Under the pieces are notes generated by a model. That model searched no databases. It saw only the letters and a list, made by a program, of their open reading frames with translations, and was not told where the DNA came from. Below are positions 1 through 7,934 of a DNA stretch of 64,000 nt, piece by piece. The position numbers and the translations under genes were made by a program. Each line of letters begins with the position of its first letter. The first letter of the stretch is position 1. Origin of the DNA: Vulcanimicrobiota bacterium (GTDB taxonomy: Bacteria > Vulcanimicrobiota > Vulcanimicrobiia > Eremiobacterales > Eremiobacteraceae); NCBI GenBank assembly GCA_013290125.1, contig JABCYQ010000008.1, positions 1-64,000 of the forward strand. Reading direction: 5' to 3'.

Positions 1-139
1 CGGGGGCCTCGGGGGATATCCTGCGCACGCGGCCCCATAGCCACTCGTCCAGCATCAGATCGCCCGCGACGACGATGCGCCGGCCGCGCATCGCTGCGAG
101 CAAGTCGGCGACCCAGCGGCCGTCTTCGCGAGCCGTCAT
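1..139 (-). CDS. hldE: Heptose-7-phosphate kinase (HldE/RfaE kinase domain), 5' end only
   Basis: Only the first 46 codons lie in the window; the gene runs off the left edge. The N-terminus shows the PfkB/RfaE-type start with GDLMLDEW followed by RISPEAP, the pattern that opens D-glycero-D-manno-heptose 7-phosphate kinases (HldE/HldA, ADP-heptose synthesis for LPS core). The ATG overlaps the stop of gmhB in an ATGA arrangement, so it is the downstream partner in the same operon. That neighbour catalyses the next step of the same pathway, which strengthens the call. Whether the adenylyltransferase domain is fused at the C-terminus cannot be seen. Confidence 0.82.
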   Translation of the reverse strand, partial: MTAREDGRWVADLLAAMRGRRIVVAGDLMLDEWLWGRVRRISPEAP

Positions 140-732
140 GTGCGCGCCGCGTGCCCGATGATGAATCCCGCGGCATCCACTAGATCGTGAGCGAAGTGCT
201 CCGGCTGCGACCCGTTGAGAACTTCTGCATCGTGCCGCGGCGGCGAAGGCGAAACCATCACGGTGCGGCAACCGGCCGCGATGCCGGCGACGATGTCGCG
301 CGCCCGGTCGCCGATCACCCACGACGTCGCGAGGTCGAGGTGCAGATCGCGCGCCGCGCGGAGGATGAGTCCCGGCTGCGGTTTGCGGCAGTCGCAAATC
401 TTCGCGTATGCCGCGACCGGCGCGTCCGGAAGATGCGGGCAGCGATACGAACCAGCGATGTTCACGCCTTCTTGCGCCAGCAGTTCGATCACGCGGTCGT
501 CCACCGCTTGCGCTTGCTCTTCTGTGAACAGGCCGCGCGCGATCCCGGATTGGTTGGAGACGATCACGAGCGCATAGCCCGCATTTTCGAGCATACGTGC
601 TCCGTCGGCGGCACGCGGGACCAGTTCGACGTCGTCGGGTGTGCGCACATATCGTCGATCAACATTCAGGGTTCCATCTCGATCCAAGAAGACGCTCGAG
701 CGGGCACGGCCGTCGCTCAGGTCTCGATCCAC
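136..732 (-). CDS. gmhB: D-glycero-D-manno-heptose 1,7-bisphosphate 7-phosphatase
   Basis: A 198-residue HAD-superfamily phosphatase that removes the 7-phosphate from heptose bisphosphate on the way to ADP-heptose for LPS. The catalytic DxDGT motif is visible as FLDRDGTLN (D17, D19), the second motif as VSNQSG, and a lysine/aspartate motif near GDRARD. The zinc-binding loop of GmhB is present (CPHLPD, then CDCRKP), which separates it from histidinol phosphatase. Length matches the family (about 190). It overlaps the end of accB by 16 nt if the ATG at 732 is used, and shares ATGA with hldE. The cytoplasmic heptose pathway supports a diderm cell with LPS. Confidence 0.93.
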   Translation of the reverse strand: MDRDLSDGRARSSVFLDRDGTLNVDRRYVRTPDDVELVPRAADGARMLENAGYALVIVSNQSGIARGLFTEEQAQAVDDRVIELLAQEGVNIAGSYRCPHLPDAPVAAYAKICDCRKPQPGLILRAARDLHLDLATSWVIGDRARDIVAGIAAGCRTVMVSPSPPRHDAEVLNGSQPEHFAHDLVDAAGFIIGHAART

Positions 733-1166
733 ATGAGTTCCTGATTCAGGGTGACCAGATCGCCGTCGTTGACGCAGATCTTCGCGATCGTGCCGTCATA
801 TTCACTGACGATTTCGTTCATCAATTTCATCGCTTCCAGGATGCAAAGAACCTGCCCTTCGGCGACGGCGCCGCCGGTCTCCACAAACGGTGCGATGCCG
901 GGGGCGGGCGCGCGATAGAACACGCCGACCAACGGCGCCAGTACTTTCTTGACGTTCGGCGGCGCGAGCGCGCTCGCGCGTCCGGCATCGGGCGCAAGAG
1001 GGTTGCCCGAACGAACCGACGATGGCGATTCCGAAGCGATCGCGGTGCTGGGAAGCGTCATGCGCAAGTCGATGTCCGTATCGCCGAAGCGGACGCGCAG
1101 CCGGTCCAATCCTTCGCGCTGCATCAGATCGACCAGTTTGTCGAGATCTTTCTTCTCGGGTGTCAT
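717..1166 (-). CDS. accB: Biotin carboxyl carrier protein of acetyl-CoA carboxylase
   Basis: A 149-residue BCCP. The C-terminal biotinyl/lipoyl domain carries the biotinylation motif EAMKLMNE with the target lysine at K114. It is preceded by a Pro/Ala-rich linker and an N-terminal helix (LDKLVDLMQREGL), as in AccB. It carries CO2 between biotin carboxylase and carboxyltransferase in fatty-acid synthesis. The start ATG overlaps the hisS stop (ATGA). The usual partner accC is not adjacent; gmhB follows instead, an unusual neighbour. The family assignment is secure. Confidence 0.95.
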   Translation of the reverse strand: MTPEKKDLDKLVDLMQREGLDRLRVRFGDTDIDLRMTLPSTAIASESPSSVRSGNPLAPDAGRASALAPPNVKKVLAPLVGVFYRAPAPGIAPFVETGGAVAEGQVLCILEAMKLMNEIVSEYDGTIAKICVNDGDLVTLNQELMWIET

Positions 1167-2440
1167 GCGCTCTCCCGATGCCGCAACCGGCGGACTATCT
1201 CATCTTCGACTTTCGCGATCGCGACGCGCGCGCGCTCGCGGGTGACAAGGTCTTGGATCGTCGCTTCGCCCGCGGACAGTTCGTCGCTGCCGACGATCAC
1301 CGCCAACGGTGCGCCGCGCGCAGCTGCGCCCTTGAGCTGTTTATCCATCTTGCGCAGCGTGTAGTCGACGTCGGCGCGAAATCCCGCGGTGCGTGTCGCA
1401 TAGAGCAACGGAACGAGCGCAGCGAGGCCCGCCGCGTCGAGCGCCACGAATGCGACGTCGAGTTGCCGCTCGTCGCCGGCCGATGAACCAGCTGCGTGGG
1501 CGGCGATGATCAAGCGGTCCATCCCCATGCCGAATCCCACGCCGGGCGTCGGCGGACCGCCCATGGATTCGACAAGACCGTCGTATCGTCCGCCGCCGGC
1601 GACCGCGCTCTGTGCGCCGAGCGCCGGCGACGTGATCTCAAAGACCGTCCGCGTGTAGTAGTCCAAGCCGCGGACGATGTTCGGATTGATGGAGAACTCG
1701 ATGCTCATCGCCCGCAAGCTCGACTTCACGCCGTCGAAGTGCGCCGTGCACCCGGCGCAAAGAAAGTCCAGCACGCGCGGTGCCGTCGCGATCAGCCGCT
1801 GATCCGCTTCGTCTTTCGAGTCGAGGATGCGCATGGGATTCGTCTGGAGGCGCACGCGGCTCTGCTCGGATAAGGTCGCGATGTTCTTTTCGAAATACTC
1901 GACCAGCGCTTTGCGGTAGACCGAGCGGCACGCCGGACAACCGATGGAGTTCAGATCGAGATGCCGGTCGCGGATGCCGGCACCGGCTACGACGTCCAAC
2001 GCCAGCGCGATGACTTCAGCGTCCGCTTCCGGAGCCGCGGTGCCGAAACACTCGACGCCGACCTGATGGGCCTGCCGGAACCGGCCGCGCTGCGGCCGTT
2101 CGTAGCGGAAGAACGGACCGCGGTAGTACAGCTTGAGCGGCAGCGATTGCAGCATCGAGTGCTCGAGTACCGCGCGCACGACTGGAGCCGTGAGCTCGGG
2201 CCGCAGCGTGATGCTGCGACCGCCGCGATCGGTGAACGTGTACATCTCTTTGTCGACGATGTCGGTGCCTTCCCCGATCGTGCGGATGAAGACTTCGGTA
2301 CTCTCGAACTGCGGCGTGCGGATCTCGCCGTAGCAGTACCGCGCGCAGACGCCGTCGATGACGGCCTCGAGCGCTTGCCAGCGCCGCGAGTCATCGGGAA
2401 GGATATCGTATGTGCCGCGAGGCGCCGTCAGGTTTTTCAC
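1163..2440 (-). CDS. hisS: Histidyl-tRNA synthetase
   Basis: A class II aminoacyl-tRNA synthetase of 425 residues charging tRNA-His. It begins with PRGTYDILPDD and contains TLRPELTAPVVRAV, motif 2 FFRYERPQRGRFRQ, the histidine-binding region GLDYYTRTVFE and motif 3 GVGFGMGMDRL. The C-terminal anticodon-binding domain (about 330-420) is complete. Length is typical. It starts at GTG 2440 and overlaps accB by 4 nt, heading the hisS-accB-gmhB-hldE operon. It diverges from the permease gene on the other strand, so the gap 2441-2545 probably holds both promoters. Confidence 0.97.
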   Translation of the reverse strand: MKNLTAPRGTYDILPDDSRRWQALEAVIDGVCARYCYGEIRTPQFESTEVFIRTIGEGTDIVDKEMYTFTDRGGRSITLRPELTAPVVRAVLEHSMLQSLPLKLYYRGPFFRYERPQRGRFRQAHQVGVECFGTAAPEADAEVIALALDVVAGAGIRDRHLDLNSIGCPACRSVYRKALVEYFEKNIATLSEQSRVRLQTNPMRILDSKDEADQRLIATAPRVLDFLCAGCTAHFDGVKSSLRAMSIEFSINPNIVRGLDYYTRTVFEITSPALGAQSAVAGGGRYDGLVESMGGPPTPGVGFGMGMDRLIIAAHAAGSSAGDERQLDVAFVALDAAGLAALVPLLYATRTAGFRADVDYTLRKMDKQLKGAAARGAPLAVIVGSDELSAGEATIQDLVTRERARVAIAKVEDEIVRRLRHRESA

Positions 2441-2545
2441 GTCGCGCGTTTTTCGGTCAGCCTAATGGAAGAAAGATGGCGATGCGCCGAGCGTTCGCGC
2501 TGCCGGCGTAAGCGTCCCGCGCCTTATCAAAAGACGGGAGTAGCG

Positions 2546-3394
2546 GTGCACGTTCGGCCTCGCCGATTTCCGTCCCCCCGTGAGCTCGTTCTCCGCGCAG
2601 GCCCACTGGCTGCGATCTGTGTGTTGTGTGCGACCACGCCCGCGGATACGCCGCAGCTGCTGGCGATGCTCGCCGATTGGGCTTCGGTGGTCGTGGCTGC
2701 GCTTCCGTATGTCGTCTTGGGTACGCTTACGGCCATGACACTGCGCAGGTTTCACGCGCGCGGTCACCTCGCTGTCTGTATGCTCGCCATTTGCAATCCG
2801 GGCTGCGATTGCGCGCTCAACGGTTTTGCCGATGCGCTCTCGCACGCGGATCCATCGCTTGCCGGATTTGTTCTGACGTTTGCCGCGATCGCATCGCCGG
2901 TTTCGCTTGCCGTCACATACGCCGCGCTCGGACCGCACATGACCGTCATCAGGCTTTTCGGTGCCGCAGTCGCCGCAGCGCTGACGGCGCTGGCATGGCG
3001 CGTCATGCCGACGCGCGCAATGCAAGGTCATCACGCGTGCGATGTCGCCGCAGATCCGCCGCACGTGCTCGCGACTGCGCTCGTCGGGGTGCTGTGCGCC
3101 GCGGCGGCAGCGGCCGCCGGCAAACAGCTGCTGCCGCCGCAGTTCTTTTTGCACGTCTCGGCGGCGGCCATCGCCGCGACCGGCGCTCTGCTCTCGCCGT
3201 GTTCGACCGCCGATCCGTTCATGGCCGCTTCTCTGCTTCGCGATGCGCGCGACCAAGCGGCGTTCGTCGTCGCCGCGCAGGGCGCGAGCGTGCGACAGAT
3301 TCTTCTCCTGGGCCGGAGTTTCGGCGTTGCGCGATCCATCGTGGCCACGTTGAGTTGCGCGATCGCGTGCGCTGCAGCGGTTTGCGTCGCGTGA
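2546..3394 (+). CDS. YraQ/DUF318-type permease
   Basis: A 282-residue multi-pass membrane protein resembling the YraQ (DUF318) permease family. Two half-repeats carry signature loops: ICNPGCDC (about 82-89), with TFAAIASPVS further on, and LLSPCSTADPFMAASL in the second half, like the conserved Cys/Ser/Pro motifs of the family. I chose GTG 2546 because GGGAG lies 5 nt upstream; an in-frame ATG at 2465 has no ribosome-binding site and almost touches hisS. The stop overlaps the GTG of the next gene, a DUF1980 protein, reproducing the ycgR-ycgQ pairing known in Bacillus. Substrate unknown; cysteine-rich loops are seen, a metal role is inference. Confidence 0.72.
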   Translation: MHVRPRRFPSPRELVLRAGPLAAICVLCATTPADTPQLLAMLADWASVVVAALPYVVLGTLTAMTLRRFHARGHLAVCMLAICNPGCDCALNGFADALSHADPSLAGFVLTFAAIASPVSLAVTYAALGPHMTVIRLFGAAVAAALTALAWRVMPTRAMQGHHACDVAADPPHVLATALVGVLCAAAAAAAGKQLLPPQFFLHVSAAAIAATGALLSPCSTADPFMAASLLRDARDQAAFVVAAQGASVRQILLLGRSFGVARSIVATLSCAIACAAAVCVA

Positions 3395-3957
3395 CCGCTC
3401 GTTCTCTTCTCGGCTTTGTCGGCGCGATGACCGGAGCGATCGCGTTCGAGCCGCACGGCCACATGCTGGTGGCTGCTCCCGCGCCGGTCACGGCCTGCAC
3501 CGCTGCAATCTTGATCGTGGTGGCGTTTCGCGGCGCTCCGGCGCGCTCGATCCAGTTTGCTCTCGTCTGCGGCGCGCTCGCCGGATCGTGCGTCGTCTCA
3601 GCCGGCGCTCCGGCGGTGCGCGATGTCGCGGCCCATGCGCCGCGCGGTCACGCGGCAGACGACCTCTTCGATGCGCTCGATGCGCTCGATGCCGATCCGC
3701 GGGCGGTCGAACATCGCGAGATCTCGGTCAGCGGAACGTGGCTCCCGCCGCGCGGCGGTTGGCCGGCAGCGGTGTCGCGCCGCATCATGACGTGCTGCGC
3801 CGCGGATGCGGTCGACATCGGCTTCGATGTAGTGCCGCGCGGCGAAGTCCACCTGCGCGCCGGATCGTGGGTGCGCGTGACCGGCCTCGTACACGTGACG
3901 CTGCGCGACGGCGACATCCGCTACGAGATCGCCGGCGCGACGGTCACCCCGCCTTGA
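3391..3957 (+). CDS. DUF1980 (YcgQ/TIGR03943-like) membrane protein
   Basis: A 188-residue protein translated from a GTG that overlaps the permease stop (GTGA). It has two N-terminal hydrophobic segments (about 4-20 and 28-65) and a soluble C-terminal half with RIMTCCAADAVDIGFDV, the diagnostic CC motif of the DUF1980/TIGR03943 family, which is normally encoded beside a DUF318 permease. The two probably form one complex in the envelope. The last part (GSWVRVTGLVHV) looks like a small OB-like fold. Function of the pair is not established; the pairing itself is the best evidence for the call. Confidence 0.75.
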   Translation: MTARSLLGFVGAMTGAIAFEPHGHMLVAAPAPVTACTAAILIVVAFRGAPARSIQFALVCGALAGSCVVSAGAPAVRDVAAHAPRGHAADDLFDALDALDADPRAVEHREISVSGTWLPPRGGWPAAVSRRIMTCCAADAVDIGFDVVPRGEVHLRAGSWVRVTGLVHVTLRDGDIRYEIAGATVTPP

Positions 3958-3979
3958 TTCCTTGAAGGGGCCGCGTGAT

Positions 3980-5371
3980 TTAGGAAAGCTCGACCTGCAC
4001 GCCGCCCTGCATCACGAACTTCGGGCGCGTCATCGCATCCATCTCATTGACCGGATCGCCGTGCATGGCGACAACGTCGGCCAGCAATCCTGGTGCGAGA
4101 CGACCGCGATCGCTCACGCCGATCAAATCGGCCGCCGAAGAAGTCGCCGAACGCAGCAAATCGACCGGATCCATGCCGAGCTTGTGGAGCAAGGCGAAGT
4201 CCAAGTTATTCTGCTCGTGCGGGAAAACGCCGGCGTCGGTGCCGTATGCGAACTTCACGCCTGTTCCGAGCGCCCGATGCACACCGGCATTGCGCAAGTC
4301 GCTCATCATCTTCGCCTTGTCGAGGCTGTTCTGCGGGATGTGATTCGGGTTTCCGGGCTGGATGATGGAGTCGAGCGCCCAGATCGTCGGGACGAGATAC
4401 GTGCCGCGATCCTTCATGTTCCGCGCTGTGCTCTCGGAAACTCCCGTGCAGTGGTCGATCGAATCGCAGCCGCCCTCGACCGCGAGCGCGATGCCGGGAT
4501 CTCCATGACAATGCGCGCTGACTTTGCGCTGGAACTTGTGCGCCTCATCCACAGTAGCCTGGATCTCATCGAGATTCATCTGCGGGATGTTCCACACGTC
4601 GCCGTACGATAGCACGCCGCCGGTGGCGAGGATCTTGATGAGATCGACGTGGTTCTTCACGTTTTCACGTACGACTTCGCGAAAACCGTAGGGACCGAAG
4701 GCGACACCCGTCGGGCGGTTGACGATGACATCGCTCGGCACGTCATTCGCGTCACCGTGACCGCCGGTGATCGTGAGCGGCAGACCGGCGACGAGCATCC
4801 TCGGGCCTTGGATCTCACCGAGCGCGATCGAGTCGCGAACCGCGAGGTCGATGCCGCTGCCGCCGCCGACGTCGCGAATCGTGGTGAAACCGTTGTGCAA
4901 CATCGAGGCGGCGTTTTTGACGCTGAAGATCGCGGCTTCGGCGACACTGTCGCCGGATTCGTCGCGCGTGCCGAACCCTTCGAGGTAGATCGATGTGACG
5001 ACGCGCGCAGCGACGTGCGTATGACAGTCGATCAGACCCGGCATTATCGTTGCGTCGCCGAGATCCACCACGTGCGCATCGGCGCCCGCGTCGCCCGCCA
5101 TCATCGAGACGATGCGGTCGCCTTTGATCACGAGCACGCCCGGTGTCCGCATCGCCATTCCGTCGAACAGTCGCGCCGCGCGAAGCACGACGGCTTGCGT
5201 CGCGCCGAGAGCGCGGCGGGGCCAAAGCGCAACGCCCGCACCGAGCGCGCCGAGACCGGCGAGAAACGAACGCCGGCCTAAGACCGCAGACGCGCGCTGA
5301 TGGATCGTCGCTGAATACGGCGTGTGCGGACAGTTGCAGTTGAAGTGAGTGGCCCGTGTGTCGTCTGTCAC
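3980..5371 (-). CDS. Tat-exported metal-dependent amidohydrolase
   Basis: A 463-residue amidohydrolase of the imidazolonepropionase/prolidase-like group. GTG 5371 is preferred because GGAG lies 8 nt upstream; a longer reading to 5446 lacks this. The N-terminus carries a twin-arginine signal (RRSFLAGLGALGAG, ending near ALGA), so the enzyme is exported folded. Metal ligands are visible as CHTHV, HCHGD, IDHCTG and the aspartate in YGTDAGVFP; VVAMHGDPV is the C-terminal beta-sandwich strand. Likely hydrolyses a cyclic imide or Xaa-Pro-type substrate; specificity cannot be read. It converges on the DUF1980 gene with 22 bp between, and diverges from the SitI6-like gene. Confidence 0.87.
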   Translation of the reverse strand: MTDDTRATHFNCNCPHTPYSATIHQRASAVLGRRSFLAGLGALGAGVALWPRRALGATQAVVLRAARLFDGMAMRTPGVLVIKGDRIVSMMAGDAGADAHVVDLGDATIMPGLIDCHTHVAARVVTSIYLEGFGTRDESGDSVAEAAIFSVKNAASMLHNGFTTIRDVGGGSGIDLAVRDSIALGEIQGPRMLVAGLPLTITGGHGDANDVPSDVIVNRPTGVAFGPYGFREVVRENVKNHVDLIKILATGGVLSYGDVWNIPQMNLDEIQATVDEAHKFQRKVSAHCHGDPGIALAVEGGCDSIDHCTGVSESTARNMKDRGTYLVPTIWALDSIIQPGNPNHIPQNSLDKAKMMSDLRNAGVHRALGTGVKFAYGTDAGVFPHEQNNLDFALLHKLGMDPVDLLRSATSSAADLIGVSDRGRLAPGLLADVVAMHGDPVNEMDAMTRPKFVMQGGVQVELS

Positions 5372-5508
5372 TTTTGTGCTCCAATGCCGGTGATGCGCGT
5401 CGTGTGCGCGCACCGTTCGCAGGTACGCGCCGCAGGATTCAAGCAAAGAGCATGCGGCTCATCCGCGATCGTGCGCGCGACTGCGCACACCAGTCGAAGG
5501 ATTCAACA

Positions 5509-6270
5509 GTGCGCTTATTTCGCGTCAGCCGTGATCTTACATCAGCCGATCGGTTGATCGCAAATGAGATCATCGCTGCGCACACGTGGGCTTTGCCGGG
5601 CATCCAGAACTGTCCCCGCTGTTACGAGACATGGGCGTCGTGCGTCGCATATCCGGACGTCGACCTTTCGGCGTTGCAAGGCCAAGAGCGTTACCGGATC
5701 CGCCGGCCGCAATCGCTTTATGTCGTGCACCGCATGCGAGAGGCGGTCCGACCGTTCGTCGCTCCCGGAACGGCGCTGCCGCCGGGCGCGGAGTTCGGTC
5801 CGCTGGTCGGACATGGAAAGGGAACGTTCGGCGATTTCGGCTGGCCGGCGTGGCCGGGCGTTATGCTCGTGCGGCCCGACGTGGCGCTGCGCCTTGAAGC
5901 GGCAGGCATCACCGGCCTCCGCGCGGTTCCGACCCGGATCACGTACTGGGGCAGTGAGGATCCGCTCTACCGCGAGGTCGTGTTCGGCTATGAGGGCCGC
6001 GTCTTCGATGAATCGCTGCCGCCGGGCGGCGCGCCGGCGTGCGCAGCGTGCGGCCATCGCGATCTTCCGAGCGGGCGGCGAGCGGCCATCGATCCGCACA
6101 CGGTGAGCGGCACGCTGGACGTCTTCCGCAGCATCGACGTGCCGTCGTGCATCTATGCCACGTCGGCATTCGTGGAGGCCGCGCAAGCATTGAGGCTCAC
6201 CGACATCTCGTTCGCGGAAGTGCCGACGACAAGATCGCGGACGACCCGCCGCGTTACGTATAGGTTATGA
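5509..6270 (+). CDS. Orphan SitI6-type double-CXXCG immunity-like protein
   Basis: A 253-residue soluble protein matching the myxobacterial double-CXXCG paralog family (Gmx_para_CXXCG, now associated with SitI6 immunity proteins). Seen features: an opening AHTWALPG followed by NCPRC (C35, C38) and YPDVDLS, a second knuckle CAACGHRDLP (C178, C181), and an ending DVFRS...DISFAEVP, all in the family order. In Myxococcus, SitI proteins protect against SitA toxins passed between kin cells; here no toxin gene adjoins. I chose GTG 5509 (GAAGG 8 nt upstream), which puts the family start MRLFR at residue 1. A composite palindromic element follows at once. Function as immunity protein is inference from family only. 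Confidence 0.75.
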   Translation: MRLFRVSRDLTSADRLIANEIIAAHTWALPGIQNCPRCYETWASCVAYPDVDLSALQGQERYRIRRPQSLYVVHRMREAVRPFVAPGTALPPGAEFGPLVGHGKGTFGDFGWPAWPGVMLVRPDVALRLEAAGITGLRAVPTRITYWGSEDPLYREVVFGYEGRVFDESLPPGGAPACAACGHRDLPSGRRAAIDPHTVSGTLDVFRSIDVPSCIYATSAFVEAAQALRLTDISFAEVPTTRSRTTRRVTYRL

Positions 6271-6336
6271 AGGGGCCGATTTTATATCGGCCCACGTTTT
6301 GTTCGCCCGGGCCGACATAAAGTCGGCCCCGTCGAT
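6270..6336. repeat. Composite palindromic element, copy 1
   Basis: Two hairpin units, GGGGCCGATTTTATATCGG and GGGCCGACATAAAGTCGG, are separated by about 15 bp. Read on the minus strand it matches the element at 38518-38585 almost base for base. It lies between the SitI6-like gene and the 3' end of purH, where it could also act as a two-way terminator. Confidence 0.85.
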
Positions 6337-6369
6337 AAATCGGCGCGGTCGGTCGAACGGCGCGATCGG

Positions 6370-7932
6370 TTAGTGCAAGAAGTAGCGGCGGGCGGCGAAG
6401 ACGAGCGCTATGTCGGCGTTGCGCGCCGCCTCGATGACCTCGGCGTCGCGCACGGAACCGCTTGGCGCGATCACAGCAGAGATGCCGGCCCGAATGGCTG
6501 CCTCAAGTCCGTCCGCGAACGGAAAGAATCCGTCCGTGGCAAGAACTGCCCCGCGCACGCCGTCGCCGGCGCGCTCGCAGGCGAGCTCAACCGCAGCGAC
6601 GCGGTTTGTCTGACCACCGCAGACGCCGAGCGTCACCTCATCGCTGATCACGACCGCCGCATTGGATTTCACTTGGCGAACGGCGCCGAATCCGAACAAG
6701 AGATCGCGCCATTGCTCCCTGGTCGGCGCGATCTCAGTCATGACCGTCCACGCATCGGGCGGCGCGGACGGATCCGGATGTTCCACCAAGATGCCGCCGA
6801 GCGCCGAGCGAACTTTCCCGGCTTCCAGGAGTGCGGTCGGCAGCGACGCATCGAACTCCAGAAGACGAAGGTTCTTCTTCTTTTGCAGCCGTTCCAGTGC
6901 GGCCGGCGAGAACGACGGCGCCGCGACGACTTCCAAGAAGCGCGACGCCAAGACGTCGGCGGTAGCTTCATCCACCTCAGCCCCGCACGCCACGATGCCG
7001 CCGAACGCCGAGATCGGATCTGCGCCGAGCGCGGCAACTACCGCGTCGTGCACGTTCGCGCGAGCCGCTAACCCGCAGGGAACGGTGTGTTTGACGATCG
7101 CCGCCGCGACGGCGTGCCGTACGACGCCCGCCGGAAAACCGAGCGGCGCTTCGATCGGCGCAAGCAACCGCAGACACGAGTCGAGGTCGAGCAGGTTGTT
7201 GTAAGAAAGCGTCTTGCCGGAGAGCTGCTTCGGCAACCGCATCGCGTTGGGGCCGAGGTAAAACGCAGCGCGTGTCTGCGGATTCTCTCCGTAGCGCAGT
7301 CGTGCGGCGCGCGTCAGCTGCATGCGCAGCGTGTCCGGGAGATCAAGATCAGCCGCTCCCGCGAAGTGCGCCGCGATAGCGGCGTCGTAGCGTTCGCATC
7401 GCGCGAAGGCCGCCGTGGCCCAGACCCTTCGCTCTTCGAGCGAAGACCCGCCGCGCGCCAAGGCTGTTGTGTAGCCCGCGTACTGCTGCGGATCGGAAAG
7501 CACGGCGACGTGCGCGTAGTTCTTCGCCGCGGCGCGCAACAACGTCACCCCGCCGATGTCGATCTGCTCGACGATTTCAGCTTCGGACGCGCCCGGTCGC
7601 CGTACCGCCTCTTCGAATGGATACAGGTTCACGGCCACGACGGCGAACGGCGGGATGTCGTACTGCGCGAGATCGGCGAGATGCTGCGCGCGCGTCCGAT
7701 CAGCGAGAATGCCGGCGAAGATCTTCGGATGAAGCGTCTTGACGCGGCCGTCGCACAGCGGCGGAAAGCCGGTGAGGGCCTCTACATCTTCACACGGCAG
7801 GCCCGCGGCGCGAAGATGCGCGGCGGTACCGGACGTTCCGTATAGCGCGTAGCCGTACTGCTGCAGTGCTGAGGCGAGCGATTCGATGCCCGTCCGGTCC
7901 GACACGGACAGCAGTGCGGCGGGCCCAGCCAC
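6370..7932 (-). CDS. purH: Bifunctional AICAR formyltransferase/IMP cyclohydrolase
   Basis: A 520-residue PurH carrying out the last two steps of de novo purine synthesis. The N-terminal MGS-like cyclohydrolase domain shows LLSVSDRTGIESLA, GTSGTAAHL, GRVKTLHPKIFAG and IDIGGVTLLRAAAKN. The C-terminal formyltransferase domain shows LRYGENPQTRAAFY, IVKHTVPCGLA (the Lys-His pair), QVKSNAAVV and GGQTNRVAAVELA, ending FFPFADGLE...FAARRYFLH. It starts with GTG 2 nt after the smc stop, so it is the last gene of fabF-rnc-smc-purH. A Val replaces the usual Asn in KHxNPCG, a small variation. Confidence 0.96.
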   Translation of the reverse strand: MAGPAALLSVSDRTGIESLASALQQYGYALYGTSGTAAHLRAAGLPCEDVEALTGFPPLCDGRVKTLHPKIFAGILADRTRAQHLADLAQYDIPPFAVVAVNLYPFEEAVRRPGASEAEIVEQIDIGGVTLLRAAAKNYAHVAVLSDPQQYAGYTTALARGGSSLEERRVWATAAFARCERYDAAIAAHFAGAADLDLPDTLRMQLTRAARLRYGENPQTRAAFYLGPNAMRLPKQLSGKTLSYNNLLDLDSCLRLLAPIEAPLGFPAGVVRHAVAAAIVKHTVPCGLAARANVHDAVVAALGADPISAFGGIVACGAEVDEATADVLASRFLEVVAAPSFSPAALERLQKKKNLRLLEFDASLPTALLEAGKVRSALGGILVEHPDPSAPPDAWTVMTEIAPTREQWRDLLFGFGAVRQVKSNAAVVISDEVTLGVCGGQTNRVAAVELACERAGDGVRGAVLATDGFFPFADGLEAAIRAGISAVIAPSGSVRDAEVIEAARNADIALVFAARRYFLH

Positions 7933-7934
7933 GG

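Noticed and set aside
2465-2545. An earlier ATG start for the permease.
   Set aside because: No ribosome-binding site, and it would leave only 24 bp to the divergent hisS start; GTG 2546 has GGGAG.
5542-6186. A 214-codon frame antisense to the SitI6-like gene.
   Set aside because: Shadow composition; the plus-strand protein has a ribosome-binding site and family motifs.
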